The position numbers were made by a program, and so were the translations under genes. A stretch of DNA of 59,293 nucleotides. It comes from JBEKVE01 sp049514335 (GTDB lineage Bacteria; Actinomycetota; Acidimicrobiia; Acidimicrobiales; UBA8190). Positions 25,679 to 34,196 of the stretch are shown in pieces (position 1 is the first letter of the stretch; the number at the start of each line of letters is the position of its first letter). The notes below the pieces were generated by a model. It worked only from the letters and a program-made list of their open reading frames with translations. It was not told the origin of the DNA and searched no databases. The stretch covers positions 1 through 59,293 of the forward strand of contig JBEKVE010000004.1 in NCBI GenBank assembly GCA_049514335.1, in the 5' to 3' direction.

Positions 25679-26754
25679 CGGCCCGCGCCCTCGTCGCTCG
25701 GCGCGTCGAGCGCCCGCTCGGCCATCTCCGCCAGCCGCACCACGCTGTGGGCGAAGCCTTCGACACTGCTCCGGTCCCCGGCGGTCGCCCCACCCACGTA
25801 GCGGGCGTACACGCCCTGGATGATGCAGGCCAGCTTCCAGTACCCGAAGGCGACGTAGTAGTCGAGGTGCGTGAGGTCTCGGCCTGACGCCGCCGCATAG
25901 CGGGCCCGCACCTCGGCCCGCGACGGGAAGCCCGCCACCGTGGTCGGGGTCACGCCCACGAGCGCGCCCTCGTCCCCGGGATCGGTCCAGTACACCATGA
26001 GCAGTCCGACGTCGGCGAGGGGGTCGCCGAGCGTGCAGATCTCCCAGTCGAGCACGGCCCGCACCGTGCCGTCGGGACCGAGGACGGTGTTGTCGAGGCG
26101 GTAGTCGCCGTGCACGATGGACGTGCCCACCTGGGCGGGGACGGCCGACGCCAGGCGGTCGTGCACCGCACCGACGATCGTCGCCGTGTCGAGCCCTTCG
26201 ACCTGCGAATTGCGGAATTGCTCGTACCACCGGCGCAGCTGACGCTCCACGTACCCGTCGCGTTTGGCGAAGTCGCCGAGCCCCACGGCGTCCACGTCCA
26301 CGGCGTGGAGGGCAGCCAGGGTGTCGGCCAGCGATGCCCCCGAACGGCGCCGCGCCGCGGCGTCCAGATCGCGTTCCGCCCCGGCGGCGTCGCGCACGAT
26401 GGACCCCTCCACGAACTCCATCACGTAGAAGGGCCGCTCGTTCACGGTGGGGTCCTCGCACAGCCCGAGGGTGACCGGCACCGGCACCGGGGTCGGGCCC
26501 AGGGCCGTGATGACGCGGTGCTCGCGGGCCATGTCGTGGGCGGTGGGCAGGACGTGGCTGAGCGGCGGCCGGCGCAGCGCGTAGACGTGGCCCGCCCCGT
26601 CGACCACCCGATACGTCAGGTTGGAACGACCGCCGGCGATGAGGGTGAAGGTGAGGGGTGGCTCGCTCCCGGCCACGTGGGAAGAGAACCAGCGCGACAC
26701 GGCGGCGGCGTCGATCCCCTCGACCCCGCCGTCCACGAGGTCTGCCGTCTCCAT
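25675..26754 (-). CDS. Phosphotransferase (ACAD10/11 N-terminal-like APH family)
   Basis: A 359-residue kinase-fold protein, start at ATG 26,754 (METADLVDGGVEGIDAAAVSRWF). It is of the type found as the N-terminal half of acyl-CoA dehydrogenase 10/11: GGRSNLTYRVVDGAGHVYALRRPPLSHVLPTAHDMAREHRV is the nucleotide-binding lobe, VHGDYRLDNTVLGPDGTVRAVLDWEICTLGDPLADVGLLMVYW holds the catalytic H-G-D-x-x-x-x-N and metal-binding D-W-E motifs. Such proteins phosphorylate 4-hydroxy fatty acyl-CoA in mammals; the bacterial substrate here is unknown, but a role in fatty-acid or xenobiotic degradation is plausible. It is followed by the PAC2 gene with a 4-nt overlap. The preceding intergenic DNA separates it from the divergent thioredoxin-like gene by 113 bp. 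Confidence 0.88.
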   Translation of the reverse strand: METADLVDGGVEGIDAAAVSRWFSSHVAGSEPPLTFTLIAGGRSNLTYRVVDGAGHVYALRRPPLSHVLPTAHDMAREHRVITALGPTPVPVPVTLGLCEDPTVNERPFYVMEFVEGSIVRDAAGAERDLDAAARRRSGASLADTLAALHAVDVDAVGLGDFAKRDGYVERQLRRWYEQFRNSQVEGLDTATIVGAVHDRLASAVPAQVGTSIVHGDYRLDNTVLGPDGTVRAVLDWEICTLGDPLADVGLLMVYWTDPGDEGALVGVTPTTVAGFPSRAEVRARYAAASGRDLTHLDYYVAFGYWKLACIIQGVYARYVGGATAGDRSSVEGFAHSVVRLAEMAERALDAPSDEGAGR

Positions 26755-26854
26755 GGGCGTCACGCTACCCGCACCACGCCGAACGGCCCCCGTTCGACCA
26801 CGGGAACGGCGGCGCCTCACGGGGTGCACGGCATGGGTCCGGCGACCGAGCCGG

Positions 26855-26860
26855 TATCGT
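26855..26860 (+). promoter_or_regulatory. -10 box upstream of the thioredoxin/CnoX-like gene
   Basis: TATCGT ends 7 nt before GTG 26,868 with no Shine-Dalgarno in between, which points to a leaderless message. Confidence 0.5.
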
Positions 26861-26867
26861 CGTATGC

Positions 26868-27575
26868 GTGATCGACGTCACCGATGACACCTTCGAGCAG
26901 GACGTCCTGGTGCGTTCCGAGCAGGTCCCCGTGGTGGTGGACCTGTGGGCGCCGTGGTGCGGTCCGTGCCGCACCCTGGGACCGATCCTCGAGAGCGTGG
27001 TCGGGGCCAAGGAGGGCTCGGTCGAGCTCGTCAAGGTGAACGTCGACGAGAACCCCCGCGTCTCGTCCACGTTCCAGGTGCAGTCCATCCCGGCCGTGTT
27101 CGCCATCCGAGACCGACAGATCGTCGACGGGTTCGTGGGTGCGCTCCCCGAGCCCCAGGTGGCGGCGTTCGTGGACCGTCTGGTCCCCACGCCCTCGGAG
27201 GCCGACCGCCTGGTGGCGGTGGGGGACGAGGCGTCGCTCGAGCAGGCCCTCGAGCTCGAGCCCGACCACCCCGGCGCCGTGCTCGGGATGGCCCGCCTGC
27301 TCCTCGGGCGCGGCGACACGTCGGAGGCGCTCGGAATCCTGGCCCGGATCCCCGAGACGGCCGAGAGCCGCCAGCTGGCGGCCGAGGCCCGCCTGGCGGC
27401 GCAGCAGGTGGAGGTGCCCGCCGATGGCGTCGACGTGCTGCTCGACGAGCTCCTGCCCAAGGTGAAGGCGGACGAGGCGAGCCGTCAGGAATTCCTCGAC
27501 CTGCTCGAGACGCTCGGGCCCGACGACCCGCGCACCGCCCGCTACCGCAAGGCCCTCGCCACCCAGCTCTTCTGA
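26868..27575 (+). CDS. Thioredoxin domain-TPR protein (CnoX/YbbN-like)
   Basis: A 235-residue cytosolic protein from GTG 26,868. Residues 1-110 are a thioredoxin fold with the complete active-site motif WAPWCGPCRTLGP and the cis-proline region QSIPAVFAI. Residues about 115-235 are helical TPR-like repeats (ADRLVAVGDEASLEQALELEPDHPGAVLGMARLLLGRGDTSEALGILARIP). This arrangement is that of CnoX/YbbN, a co-chaperone that handles oxidised clients together with GroEL. E. coli CnoX lacks the CGPC motif, whereas this protein has it, so it may keep oxidoreductase activity. The gene opens the housekeeping block that continues with folP. Confidence 0.9.
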   Translation: MIDVTDDTFEQDVLVRSEQVPVVVDLWAPWCGPCRTLGPILESVVGAKEGSVELVKVNVDENPRVSSTFQVQSIPAVFAIRDRQIVDGFVGALPEPQVAAFVDRLVPTPSEADRLVAVGDEASLEQALELEPDHPGAVLGMARLLLGRGDTSEALGILARIPETAESRQLAAEARLAAQQVEVPADGVDVLLDELLPKVKADEASRQEFLDLLETLGPDDPRTARYRKALATQLF

Positions 27576-27619
27576 GCAGGCGCCGTCGCACCGCCGGTCC
27601 TGGGCGAGCAGCGCTTGTG

Positions 27620-27625
27620 TAGGTT
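27620..27625 (+). promoter_or_regulatory. -10 box of the folP2-like gene
   Basis: TAGGTT ends 6 nt before GTG 27,632, which is the spacing expected if transcription begins at the start codon. Confidence 0.5.
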
Positions 27626-27631
27626 CTCGCG

Positions 27632-28462
27632 GTGCACCTTCGGCTCGGGGACCGGTCCTACGACCTGACCGGCCGCACCCTCGTCATGGGCATCCTGAAC
27701 CGCACGCCCGACTCCTTCTACGACAAGGGGGAGACGTTCGCTCTCGACGCGCTGGTGGGGCGCGCCGCCAAGCTCGTGGACGACGGTGCGGACATCCTGG
27801 ACGTGGGCGGGGTGAAGGCGGGCCCGGGTCCGGAGGTGGGCGAAGCAGAGGAGCTCGACCGCGTCGTGCCTGCCGTGGCGGCATTGCGGGCCCGCTTCGA
27901 CGTGCCGGTATCGGTCGACACGTGGCGGGCGTCGGTGGCGCGCGCCGCCTACGCCGAAGGAGCGGTGATGGGCAACGACATCAGCGGCTTCGCCGACGAC
28001 GACTACCTCCCCGCTGCTGTCGCCGCCGGGGCGGCGGTGGTCGCCACCCACATCCGCATCGGGCCGCGCATTCCCGATCCCGACCCCCACTACGACGACG
28101 TGGTGGCATCGGTGCGGACGTTCCTCCACGACCGCGCCGAGCGGGCACGCGCTGCGGGGATCGACGCCGAGCGGATCGTGGTGGACGCCGGGCTCGACCT
28201 CGGCAAGACCGCCGACCACTCGCTGGCGCTGCTGCGGGCGTCGTCCACCCTGACCACGTTCGGCTACCCGGTGCTGCTGTCGGCGTCCAACAAGCCCTTC
28301 CTGGGGGTGACACTCGACCTCCCCGTCGACGCCCGTGGGGACGCATCGCTGGCGGCGGCGGCGATGGGCGTGTCGCTCGGGTGCCGCATCGTGCGGGCCC
28401 ACGACGTGGCGCGCACGCGGCGCGCCTGTGACGCCATTGGCGCCGTGGTCCTCGCCGCATGA
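27632..28462 (+). CDS. folP: Dihydropteroate synthase homologue, FolP2 type
   Basis: A 276-residue TIM-barrel protein of the dihydropteroate synthase family, GTG start. It keeps the family opening VMGILNRTPDSFYDKGETF, but where true DHPS has D-[IV]-G-G-E-S-[TS]-R-P-G it has ILDVGGVKAGPG. From memory this VKAGPG signature is that of mycobacterial FolP2 (M. tuberculosis Rv1207-type), reported to lack DHPS activity in vitro. The remaining conserved blocks SVDTWRASVA and MGNDISGF (in place of the usual I-N-D) are present. The role may thus be something other than folate synthesis; a separate folP1 would be expected elsewhere. The stop overlaps the holA start by 4 nt (ATGA). Confidence 0.85.
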   Translation: MHLRLGDRSYDLTGRTLVMGILNRTPDSFYDKGETFALDALVGRAAKLVDDGADILDVGGVKAGPGPEVGEAEELDRVVPAVAALRARFDVPVSVDTWRASVARAAYAEGAVMGNDISGFADDDYLPAAVAAGAAVVATHIRIGPRIPDPDPHYDDVVASVRTFLHDRAERARAAGIDAERIVVDAGLDLGKTADHSLALLRASSTLTTFGYPVLLSASNKPFLGVTLDLPVDARGDASLAAAAMGVSLGCRIVRAHDVARTRRACDAIGAVVLAA

Positions 28463-29502
28463 GCGATGCCGCCTCACCGGCCTACCTGGTTCGCGGCGAC
28501 GACGCCTCGCTCGTGGGTCAGGCCGCCCACGAGCTGCTGGCCGAGCTGGCGGCGGGCACCGATCCCTCCATGGTCGTGGAGGAGCACGGCGGACCCGTGG
28601 CCGACGAGCTCGACGCCGGAATGGTGGTCGACGCCCTCACCACGCCTCCGTTCCTCACCGACCGCCGCATTGTGGTGGTGCGCGACGCCGGCCGCCTCAC
28701 CGCCGCCGACGCCTCGCGCCTCGCCGCCTGCCTCGAGGACCCCATCCCCGGTGTGACCCTCGTGCTCGTGTCGGGCGGCGGCACCGTTCCCGCTGCACTG
28801 GTGAAGGCCATCGAGCGCCGCAAGGGGATCATCGACACCGCCGTGGGCACGGGCCGGGCCCGCACCCAGTGGCTGACCGAGCGCCTCCACGAGGGCCCGG
28901 TGAAGCTCGACGCCCGGGCCGGGGCCCGGCTGGGCGAGCACCTGGGCGGTGACGTGAGCCGCCTGCGGGGCATGCTCGAGGCGCTCGCCTCGGCCTACGG
29001 CGAGGGCGCGTCGATCGACGTGGAACGGCTCGAGCCGTTCCTGGGCGAGGCCGGGACCGTCGCTCCCTGGGATCTCACCGACGCCATCGACGCGGGGGAG
29101 ACCGACGAGGCCCTGGCCGCCCTGCACCGCCTCTTCGGAGCGGGCGCGTATCACTGCCTGCAGGTCCTGGCCGTGCTGCATCGGCACTACCAGGCCATGT
29201 TGCGCCTCGACGGTTCGGGCGTGGCGAGCCCCGAGGAGGCCGCGGCCCGCCTCGGCATGCGCAGCGTGTACCCGGCCCGCAAGGTGCTCGAGCAGGGACG
29301 GCGCCTGGGCCCGACGGGGATCACCCGGGCGGTGACGCTGCTCGCCGACGCCGATCTCGACGTGCGGGGCCGCAGCGCCCTGCCCGAGGAGACGGTGCTC
29401 GAAGTCCTCGTGGGCCGGCTCAGCCGCCTGGGTGCGGGGCGCGAGGGCTCGGCGCGTCGCAGCGGGTCACGGGCGCGGGTGGCGTCGCGCCGCAGGCCCT
29501 GA
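28459..29502 (+). CDS. holA: DNA polymerase III subunit delta
   Basis: A 347-residue clamp-loader subunit that opens the sliding clamp during DNA replication. It has the family layout: N-terminal AAA-like domain PAYLVRGDDASLVGQAAHELL, PPFLTDRRIVVVRDAGRLTAADASRLAACLEDPIPGVTLVLVSGGG, a middle part with LGEHLGGDVSRLRGMLEALA...VERLEPFLGEAGTVAPWDLTDAIDAGETDEALAALHRLFGAG, and the C-terminal collar helices (LQVLAVLHRHYQAMLRLDGSG). Walker motifs are absent, as is normal for delta. The basic tail (GREGSARRSGSRARVASRRRP) is disordered. It overlaps folP and ends 12 bp before the convergent rpsT gene. Confidence 0.93.
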   Translation: MSDAASPAYLVRGDDASLVGQAAHELLAELAAGTDPSMVVEEHGGPVADELDAGMVVDALTTPPFLTDRRIVVVRDAGRLTAADASRLAACLEDPIPGVTLVLVSGGGTVPAALVKAIERRKGIIDTAVGTGRARTQWLTERLHEGPVKLDARAGARLGEHLGGDVSRLRGMLEALASAYGEGASIDVERLEPFLGEAGTVAPWDLTDAIDAGETDEALAALHRLFGAGAYHCLQVLAVLHRHYQAMLRLDGSGVASPEEAAARLGMRSVYPARKVLEQGRRLGPTGITRAVTLLADADLDVRGRSALPEETVLEVLVGRLSRLGAGREGSARRSGSRARVASRRRP

Positions 29503-29514
29503 GGGGCCCTTGGC

Positions 29515-29778
29515 TCAGCCGGCGTCCGGCGTCGAGCGCCGCATGAGTCGGGACTTGCGGTTGGCCGCCTGGTTCTTGTGGATGACGCCCTGGGCGGCCG
29601 CCTTGTCGATGCGCCGGACGGCGGCCCGCAGGGCCACCTCGGCGTCCTCGGCCCCCGCCTCGAGGGCGGTGATGGCCGTCTTGGACCGGGTGCGCATCTC
29701 CGAGCGGACGGACTTGTTCCGCAGGCGGCGGCGCTCGTTCTGCCGGTTGCGCTTGATCTGGCTTCGGATGTTCGCCAC
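29515..29778 (-). CDS. rpsT: 30S ribosomal protein S20
   Basis: An 87-residue basic helical ribosomal protein that binds 16S rRNA. The start is GTG 29,778 (VANIRSQIKRNRQNERRRLRNKSVRSEMRT), the canonical S20 opening, and the end is KNQAANRKSRLMRRSTPDAG with the conserved H-K-N-x-A-x-R-x-K-S-R block. It is antiparallel between holA and lepA, a common actinobacterial arrangement. An upstream in-frame extension has no family resemblance. Confidence 0.96.
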   Translation of the reverse strand: MANIRSQIKRNRQNERRRLRNKSVRSEMRTRSKTAITALEAGAEDAEVALRAAVRRIDKAAAQGVIHKNQAANRKSRLMRRSTPDAG

Positions 29779-29976
29779 GTGTGCCCTCGGTGCTCGGAGA
29801 CGTGGACCGCCCGGGCGGCCCGTCGTCGGCTGATCGGGTCGGTGGACGCTGCGATGCCCGACCGGCCCTGCGGCGGCGCCGACCGGCACCACCAGGGCCA
29901 CGAGCGTAGCAGGGCCCTCCGCACCCTTCCCCCCCAGACCCTGGGCCGATGCCACCCCCGGTACGCTCCGGGTGCC

Positions 29977-31764
29977 GTGCTCAGCCCCGACCACATCCGC
30001 AATTTCTCGATCATCAGCCACGTCGACCACGGCAAGTCGACGCTGTCGGACCGCATCCTCGAGCTCACCCACGCCGTCGACCCCCGCCTCATGCGCGAGC
30101 AGTACCTCGACTCCATGGACCTGGAGCGTGAGCGGGGCATCACCATCAAGGCCCAGAACGTGCGGGTCCGGTTCAAGGGTCACGTCCTGCACCTCATCGA
30201 CACGCCCGGCCACGTCGACTTCGGCTACGAGGTCAGCCGGTCCCTCGCCGCCTGCGAGGGGGCGGTGCTCCTCGTCGACGCCTCGCAGGGCATCCAGGCC
30301 CAGACCCTGGCCACCTGTTACCAGGCGGTGGAGCACGACCTCGAGATCGTGGCCGCGCTCAACAAGATCGACCTGCCCGCCGCCGACCCCGATCGCTACG
30401 CGGCGGAGATCGAGCGGGTGCTCGGCATCCCCGCCGACTCGATCCTGCGCATCTCGGCCAAGACCGGCGGCGGCGTGGAGGCACTGCTCGACGCCGTGGT
30501 GGAGCGGGTTCCGGCGCCCGTCGGGGACCCCGACGCGCCGCTGCGGGCGCTCATCTTCGACTCTGCCTACGACCAGTACCGCGGCGTGGTGAGCTCGATC
30601 CGGGTGATGGACGGCGTGCTGCGCTCGGGGTCGCGGGTGCGGTACATGCAGGCCGCGTTCACCCAGGAGGTGGAGGAGATCGGCGCCCGGCTCCCCATCC
30701 CGACACCGGTGGACGAGCTCGGGCCGGGCGAGGTCGGCTACCTCATCGCCGGCATCAAGGACGTGGGCCAGGCCCGGTCCGGTGAGACCGTCACCGACGC
30801 CGTGCGCAGCGCCCCCGAGCCGCTCGAGGGGTACCGCGACCCCAAGCCCATGGTGTTCTGCGGCCTCTACCCCATCGACGGCGACGAGCTTCCCGCCCTG
30901 CGCGAGGCGCTCGACAAGCTGCGCCTGAACGACTCCAGCTTCACCTTCGAGCCCGAGTCATCGGGAGCGCTCGGCTTCGGCTTCCGCTGCGGGTTCCTGG
31001 GCCTTTTGCACATGGAGATCGTGCGTGAGCGCCTCGAGCGCGAGTTCGACCTGTCGCTCATCGCCACAGCGCCGTCGGTCGCCTACGTGGCCCACCTGAC
31101 GAGCGGGGCCGACCTGCGCTTCGACAACCCGAGCGAGATGCCCGAGGCCACGCAGCTCGACCACATCGACGAGCCCATGCTGCGGGCCACGGTCATCGTG
31201 CCGTCGGAGTACATCGGTCCCGTCATGGAGCTGTGCCAGGCGCGGCGTGGTGAGCTCGGCCACATGGAGTACCTGTCGCCCGAGCGCCTCGAGCTCGTGT
31301 ACCGCATCCCCCTGGCCGAGGTGGTGGTCGACTTCTTCGACCAGCTGAAGAGCAGGACACGCGGCTACGCCAGCCTCGACTACGAGGCCGACGGCTACGA
31401 CACCGCCAACCTTGTCAAGGTCGACCTGCTCATCAACCACATGCCCGTGGACGCTTTCTCCACCGTGGTGCACCGTTCCCAGGCCGACGCCTACGGCCGG
31501 CGCATGACCGAGAAGCTGCGGGAGCTGATCCCGCGCCAGCTCTTCGACGTCCCCATCCAGGCGGCGGTGGGAGGCAGGGTGGTGGCCCGGGAGACGGTCA
31601 AGGCCAAGCGCAAGGACGTCCTGGCCAAGTGCTACGGCGGCGACATCACCCGCAAGCGCAAGCTCCTCGAGCGCCAGAAGGAGGGCAAGAAGAAGATGAA
31701 GGCCATCGGGCGCGTGGAAGTGCCCCAGGAGGCCTTCATCTCGGCTCTGCGCCTGGAGGACTGA
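29977..31764 (+). CDS. lepA: Elongation factor 4 (back-translocase GTPase)
   Basis: A 595-residue translational GTPase from GTG 29,977 (MLSPDHIRNFSIISHVDHGKSTL). The G motifs are visible: HVDHGKST (G1), RGITIKAQ (G2), DTPGHVDFGYEV (G3), NKIDLP (G4). The C-terminal part ends KGKKKMKAIGRVEVPQEAFISALRLED, the LepA-specific domain. LepA binds stalled ribosomes and favours back-translocation under stress. A TACGCT box 9 nt before the start suggests leaderless or short-leader transcription; there is a 198-bp gap to the divergent rpsT, which holds both promoters. Confidence 0.97.
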   Translation: MLSPDHIRNFSIISHVDHGKSTLSDRILELTHAVDPRLMREQYLDSMDLERERGITIKAQNVRVRFKGHVLHLIDTPGHVDFGYEVSRSLAACEGAVLLVDASQGIQAQTLATCYQAVEHDLEIVAALNKIDLPAADPDRYAAEIERVLGIPADSILRISAKTGGGVEALLDAVVERVPAPVGDPDAPLRALIFDSAYDQYRGVVSSIRVMDGVLRSGSRVRYMQAAFTQEVEEIGARLPIPTPVDELGPGEVGYLIAGIKDVGQARSGETVTDAVRSAPEPLEGYRDPKPMVFCGLYPIDGDELPALREALDKLRLNDSSFTFEPESSGALGFGFRCGFLGLLHMEIVRERLEREFDLSLIATAPSVAYVAHLTSGADLRFDNPSEMPEATQLDHIDEPMLRATVIVPSEYIGPVMELCQARRGELGHMEYLSPERLELVYRIPLAEVVVDFFDQLKSRTRGYASLDYEADGYDTANLVKVDLLINHMPVDAFSTVVHRSQADAYGRRMTEKLRELIPRQLFDVPIQAAVGGRVVARETVKAKRKDVLAKCYGGDITRKRKLLERQKEGKKKMKAIGRVEVPQEAFISALRLED

Positions 31765-31820
31765 CCCGCGTCGGCGCCGGGGGTCGTCCCCGGAGGTCGG
31801 CCCAGGTCGGGGGGTGGTCG

Positions 31821-31847
31821 GTAGCACTCGGTAGACTCGACTGCCAG
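31821..31847. promoter_or_regulatory. CIRCE-like operator upstream of hrcA
   Basis: GTAGCACTC, nine bases, then GACTGCCAG. Against the CIRCE consensus TTAGCACTC-N9-GAGTGCTAA the left half matches 8 of 9 and the right half 6 of 9, with the exact 9-nt spacing. It lies just before hrcA (ATG 31,855) and overlaps a TAGACT -10-like box, so HrcA probably represses its own operon. Confidence 0.6.
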
Positions 31848-31854
31848 GACCGCC

Positions 31855-33087
31855 ATGGCAGCGAAACGCACGACGCGCCCCGACGGCGCGCACAGGCCGC
31901 ACACCCCGCCCGGACGTGGCGCGTCGGTGGCCGACGACCGGCGCCCGGACACGGGATCCGACCCCGACGCCCCGGCCGAGCCCGCCCTCGACCACCGCAA
32001 GGCGGCCATCTTGAAGGCGGTCGTGTCGGAGTACATCGAGACGGCTCAGCCCGTGGGATCGGCCCACATCACCGGCACGCCGGGGGTCGAGGTGTCGTCG
32101 GCCACGGTCCGAAGCGAGATGGCGGCCCTCGAGCGCGACGGATACCTGGCCCAGCCCCACACGAGCGCGGGGCGTATCCCCACCGACAAGGGCTACAGAT
32201 TCTTCGTCGACCACCTCGGCCGCCCCGGGACGCTCGGGCCACACCAGCGCCAGGAGGTGCGCCGGTTCTTCGCCCACGTGCACGGCGAGGTCGAGGACCT
32301 GCTGAGCCGGACGAGCGGCCTCCTCGCCGATCTGACCGATTACGCCGCGGTGGTGGTGGGACCGAGCCACGAGTCGTCGACCATCCGCTCGGTGCAGCTC
32401 GTGGGATTGTCGCCCCGCCTGGCGTTGCTCGTGGCCGTGCTGTCCGACGGGGCGGTGGAGAAGCGCACCGTCGAGCTCGCCGCCGACACCACCGACGACG
32501 CCCTCGCCCGGGCCGGCGCCCACATCACCGCCCACGTCCGAGGCTCCACCCTGACGCGCCCGGGGGCGGTGCCCGATGTCAGGGACCCCGGCATCGACGC
32601 CGTGGTGCGCGGGGGCGTCGACGCCCTCGCCCAGCTGGCCGACACCGACGAGGCCGACCACGTCTTCGTAGGCGGCTCGTCGCGCATGGCCGTCGCCTTC
32701 GACGCCGTCGACACGGTCCGGTCCGTACTGTCCATCCTGGAGCAGCAGCTCGTGGTGGTGGAGCTGATCGAGGACATCCTCGACAGGGGGCTGTCGGTGG
32801 CCATCGGGGCCGAGCACGGGTTCGAGCCGCTGGCGGCGTGCGCGTTGGTGGTGGCCCCGTTCGAGATCGACGGCGAGGTACAGGGAACGGTGGGGGTGGT
32901 CGGTCCCACCCGCATGCACTACCCGCGGGCGCTCGCCGCCGTGCAGGTGGTCGGCCGGCAGCTGGGCGAGCATCTGGCCGGAGCATCGGGGGCGGGGCGA
33001 CCGGGATCGGGGGCGGGCGTCGACCCGGGCCCTGCGAGCGGCGCGGCACCTGGGCGTCGACGTCGGGGGGCAGCCGGTGCCCGCTGA
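31855..33087 (+). CDS. hrcA: Heat-inducible transcription repressor HrcA
   Basis: A 410-residue repressor of chaperone genes. The N-terminal 45 residues are a variable basic and acidic extension. The winged-helix part is DHRKAAILKAVVSEYIETAQPVGSAHITG...VSSATVRSEMAALERDGYLAQPHTSAGRIPTDKGYRFFVD, the diagnostic HrcA motif. The remaining part contains the family inserts (LVEQQLVVV-like LEQQLVVVELIEDIL) and VVGPTRMHYPRALAAVQVVGRQLGEHL near the C-terminus. HrcA binds CIRCE elements and is reactivated by GroEL. Its 3' end overlaps the dnaJ start by 11 bp. Confidence 0.95.
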   Translation: MAAKRTTRPDGAHRPHTPPGRGASVADDRRPDTGSDPDAPAEPALDHRKAAILKAVVSEYIETAQPVGSAHITGTPGVEVSSATVRSEMAALERDGYLAQPHTSAGRIPTDKGYRFFVDHLGRPGTLGPHQRQEVRRFFAHVHGEVEDLLSRTSGLLADLTDYAAVVVGPSHESSTIRSVQLVGLSPRLALLVAVLSDGAVEKRTVELAADTTDDALARAGAHITAHVRGSTLTRPGAVPDVRDPGIDAVVRGGVDALAQLADTDEADHVFVGGSSRMAVAFDAVDTVRSVLSILEQQLVVVELIEDILDRGLSVAIGAEHGFEPLAACALVVAPFEIDGEVQGTVGVVGPTRMHYPRALAAVQVVGRQLGEHLAGASGAGRPGSGAGVDPGPASGAAPGRRRRGAAGAR

Positions 33088-34183
33088 CTACTACGCCCTG
33101 CTGGGCGTGGCCCCCGACGCCTCCGACGACGACATCAAGCGCGCCTATCGCCGCATGGCGCGGGAGCTGCACCCCGACAGCACCGGGGGAGACGCTCCGG
33201 CCGAGGCGCGCTTCAAGGAGGTGACGCGCGCCTACGAGGTCCTGCGCGACCCGGCGCGTCGCGCCCGCTACGACCGCTTCGGTCCCGACGGTGTGGACGG
33301 GCCCGTGGCCGGGGCGGGCGACATGTTCGGCAGTGGGCTCGGCGACTTGTTCGACGCCTTCTTCGGGGGCGGCGGAGCCCGTCGTCGGGGTGGCCCGGTC
33401 AGGGGCAACGACGCCGAGATGGTGATCGAGCTGTCCTTCCGGGAGGCGGTGTTCGGGGTGACCCGCGACATCACCACCGAGCTCCCCGTGGCCTGCGCCA
33501 CCTGCGAGGGATCGGGGGCACGTCAGGGCACGACCGCGGTGACCTGCCCCGAGTGCCAGGGCGCCGGGGAGCAGCGCCGGGTGCGGCAGTCGATCCTGGG
33601 CCAGGTGGTGACGGCCGTGCCGTGCCGGCGATGCAGCGCCATGGGCGAGGTCATCGCCAGCCCCTGCCCCGACTGCCGGGGGGACGGCCGCGTCATGCAG
33701 ACCCGCACCTTCACCGAGAACGTCCCCGCCGGGGTCGACCACGGCTCGACCCTGCGCCTGTCGGGCCAGGGCCCGGCCGGGCCCCGGGGCGGTCCGGCCG
33801 GGGACCTCTACGTGCACCTGTCGGTCCAGCCCGACGAGCATTTCGTGCGCAGCGGCGACGACCTCCACGCCGAGCTGCACGTCTCCATGGCCCAGGCCGC
33901 TCTGGGGGTGGGCCTCGAATTCGAGACGCTCGACGGCACCGAGCCGGTGGCGGTGGCGCCCGGCACCCAGACCGGCCAGGTCCTGCGCATGCGGGGCCGG
34001 GGCGTTCCCCACGTGCGCGGGCGCGGGCGCGGCGACCTCGTGGTGCAGGTGGTGGTGGACACCCCCACCGAGCTGACCAAGGCACAGGAGGAGCTCCTGC
34101 GCCAGCTGGCGGCCGAGCGCCAGGAGGACGTGGCGCCCCCCGGCGAGGGCTTCATGTCCCGCCTGCGCTCCGCCTTCGGCTGA
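33077..34183 (+). CDS. dnaJ: Chaperone protein DnaJ
   Basis: A 368-residue co-chaperone of DnaK. The J domain is DYYALLGVAPDASDDDIKRAYRRMARELHPDSTG with the HPD motif, followed by a glycine-rich stretch and the zinc-binding region with four cysteine motifs: CATCEGSG, CPECQGAG, CRRCSAMG and CPDCRGDG. The third motif is slightly unusual (S-A-M-G instead of x-G-x-G). The client-binding domains follow (TFTENVPAGVDHGSTLRLSGQG). The gene is translationally coupled to hrcA and followed closely by rsmE, a typical actinobacterial hrcA-dnaJ2-rsmE operon. Confidence 0.97.
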   Translation: MPADYYALLGVAPDASDDDIKRAYRRMARELHPDSTGGDAPAEARFKEVTRAYEVLRDPARRARYDRFGPDGVDGPVAGAGDMFGSGLGDLFDAFFGGGGARRRGGPVRGNDAEMVIELSFREAVFGVTRDITTELPVACATCEGSGARQGTTAVTCPECQGAGEQRRVRQSILGQVVTAVPCRRCSAMGEVIASPCPDCRGDGRVMQTRTFTENVPAGVDHGSTLRLSGQGPAGPRGGPAGDLYVHLSVQPDEHFVRSGDDLHAELHVSMAQAALGVGLEFETLDGTEPVAVAPGTQTGQVLRMRGRGVPHVRGRGRGDLVVQVVVDTPTELTKAQEELLRQLAAERQEDVAPPGEGFMSRLRSAFG

Positions 34184-34196
34184 GCGGCAGCGGGCC

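Noticed and set aside
27632..28462. Annotation as the sole, authentic dihydropteroate synthase.
   Set aside because: The DHPS signature loop is replaced by GVKAGPG, as in FolP2 proteins; activity is doubtful.
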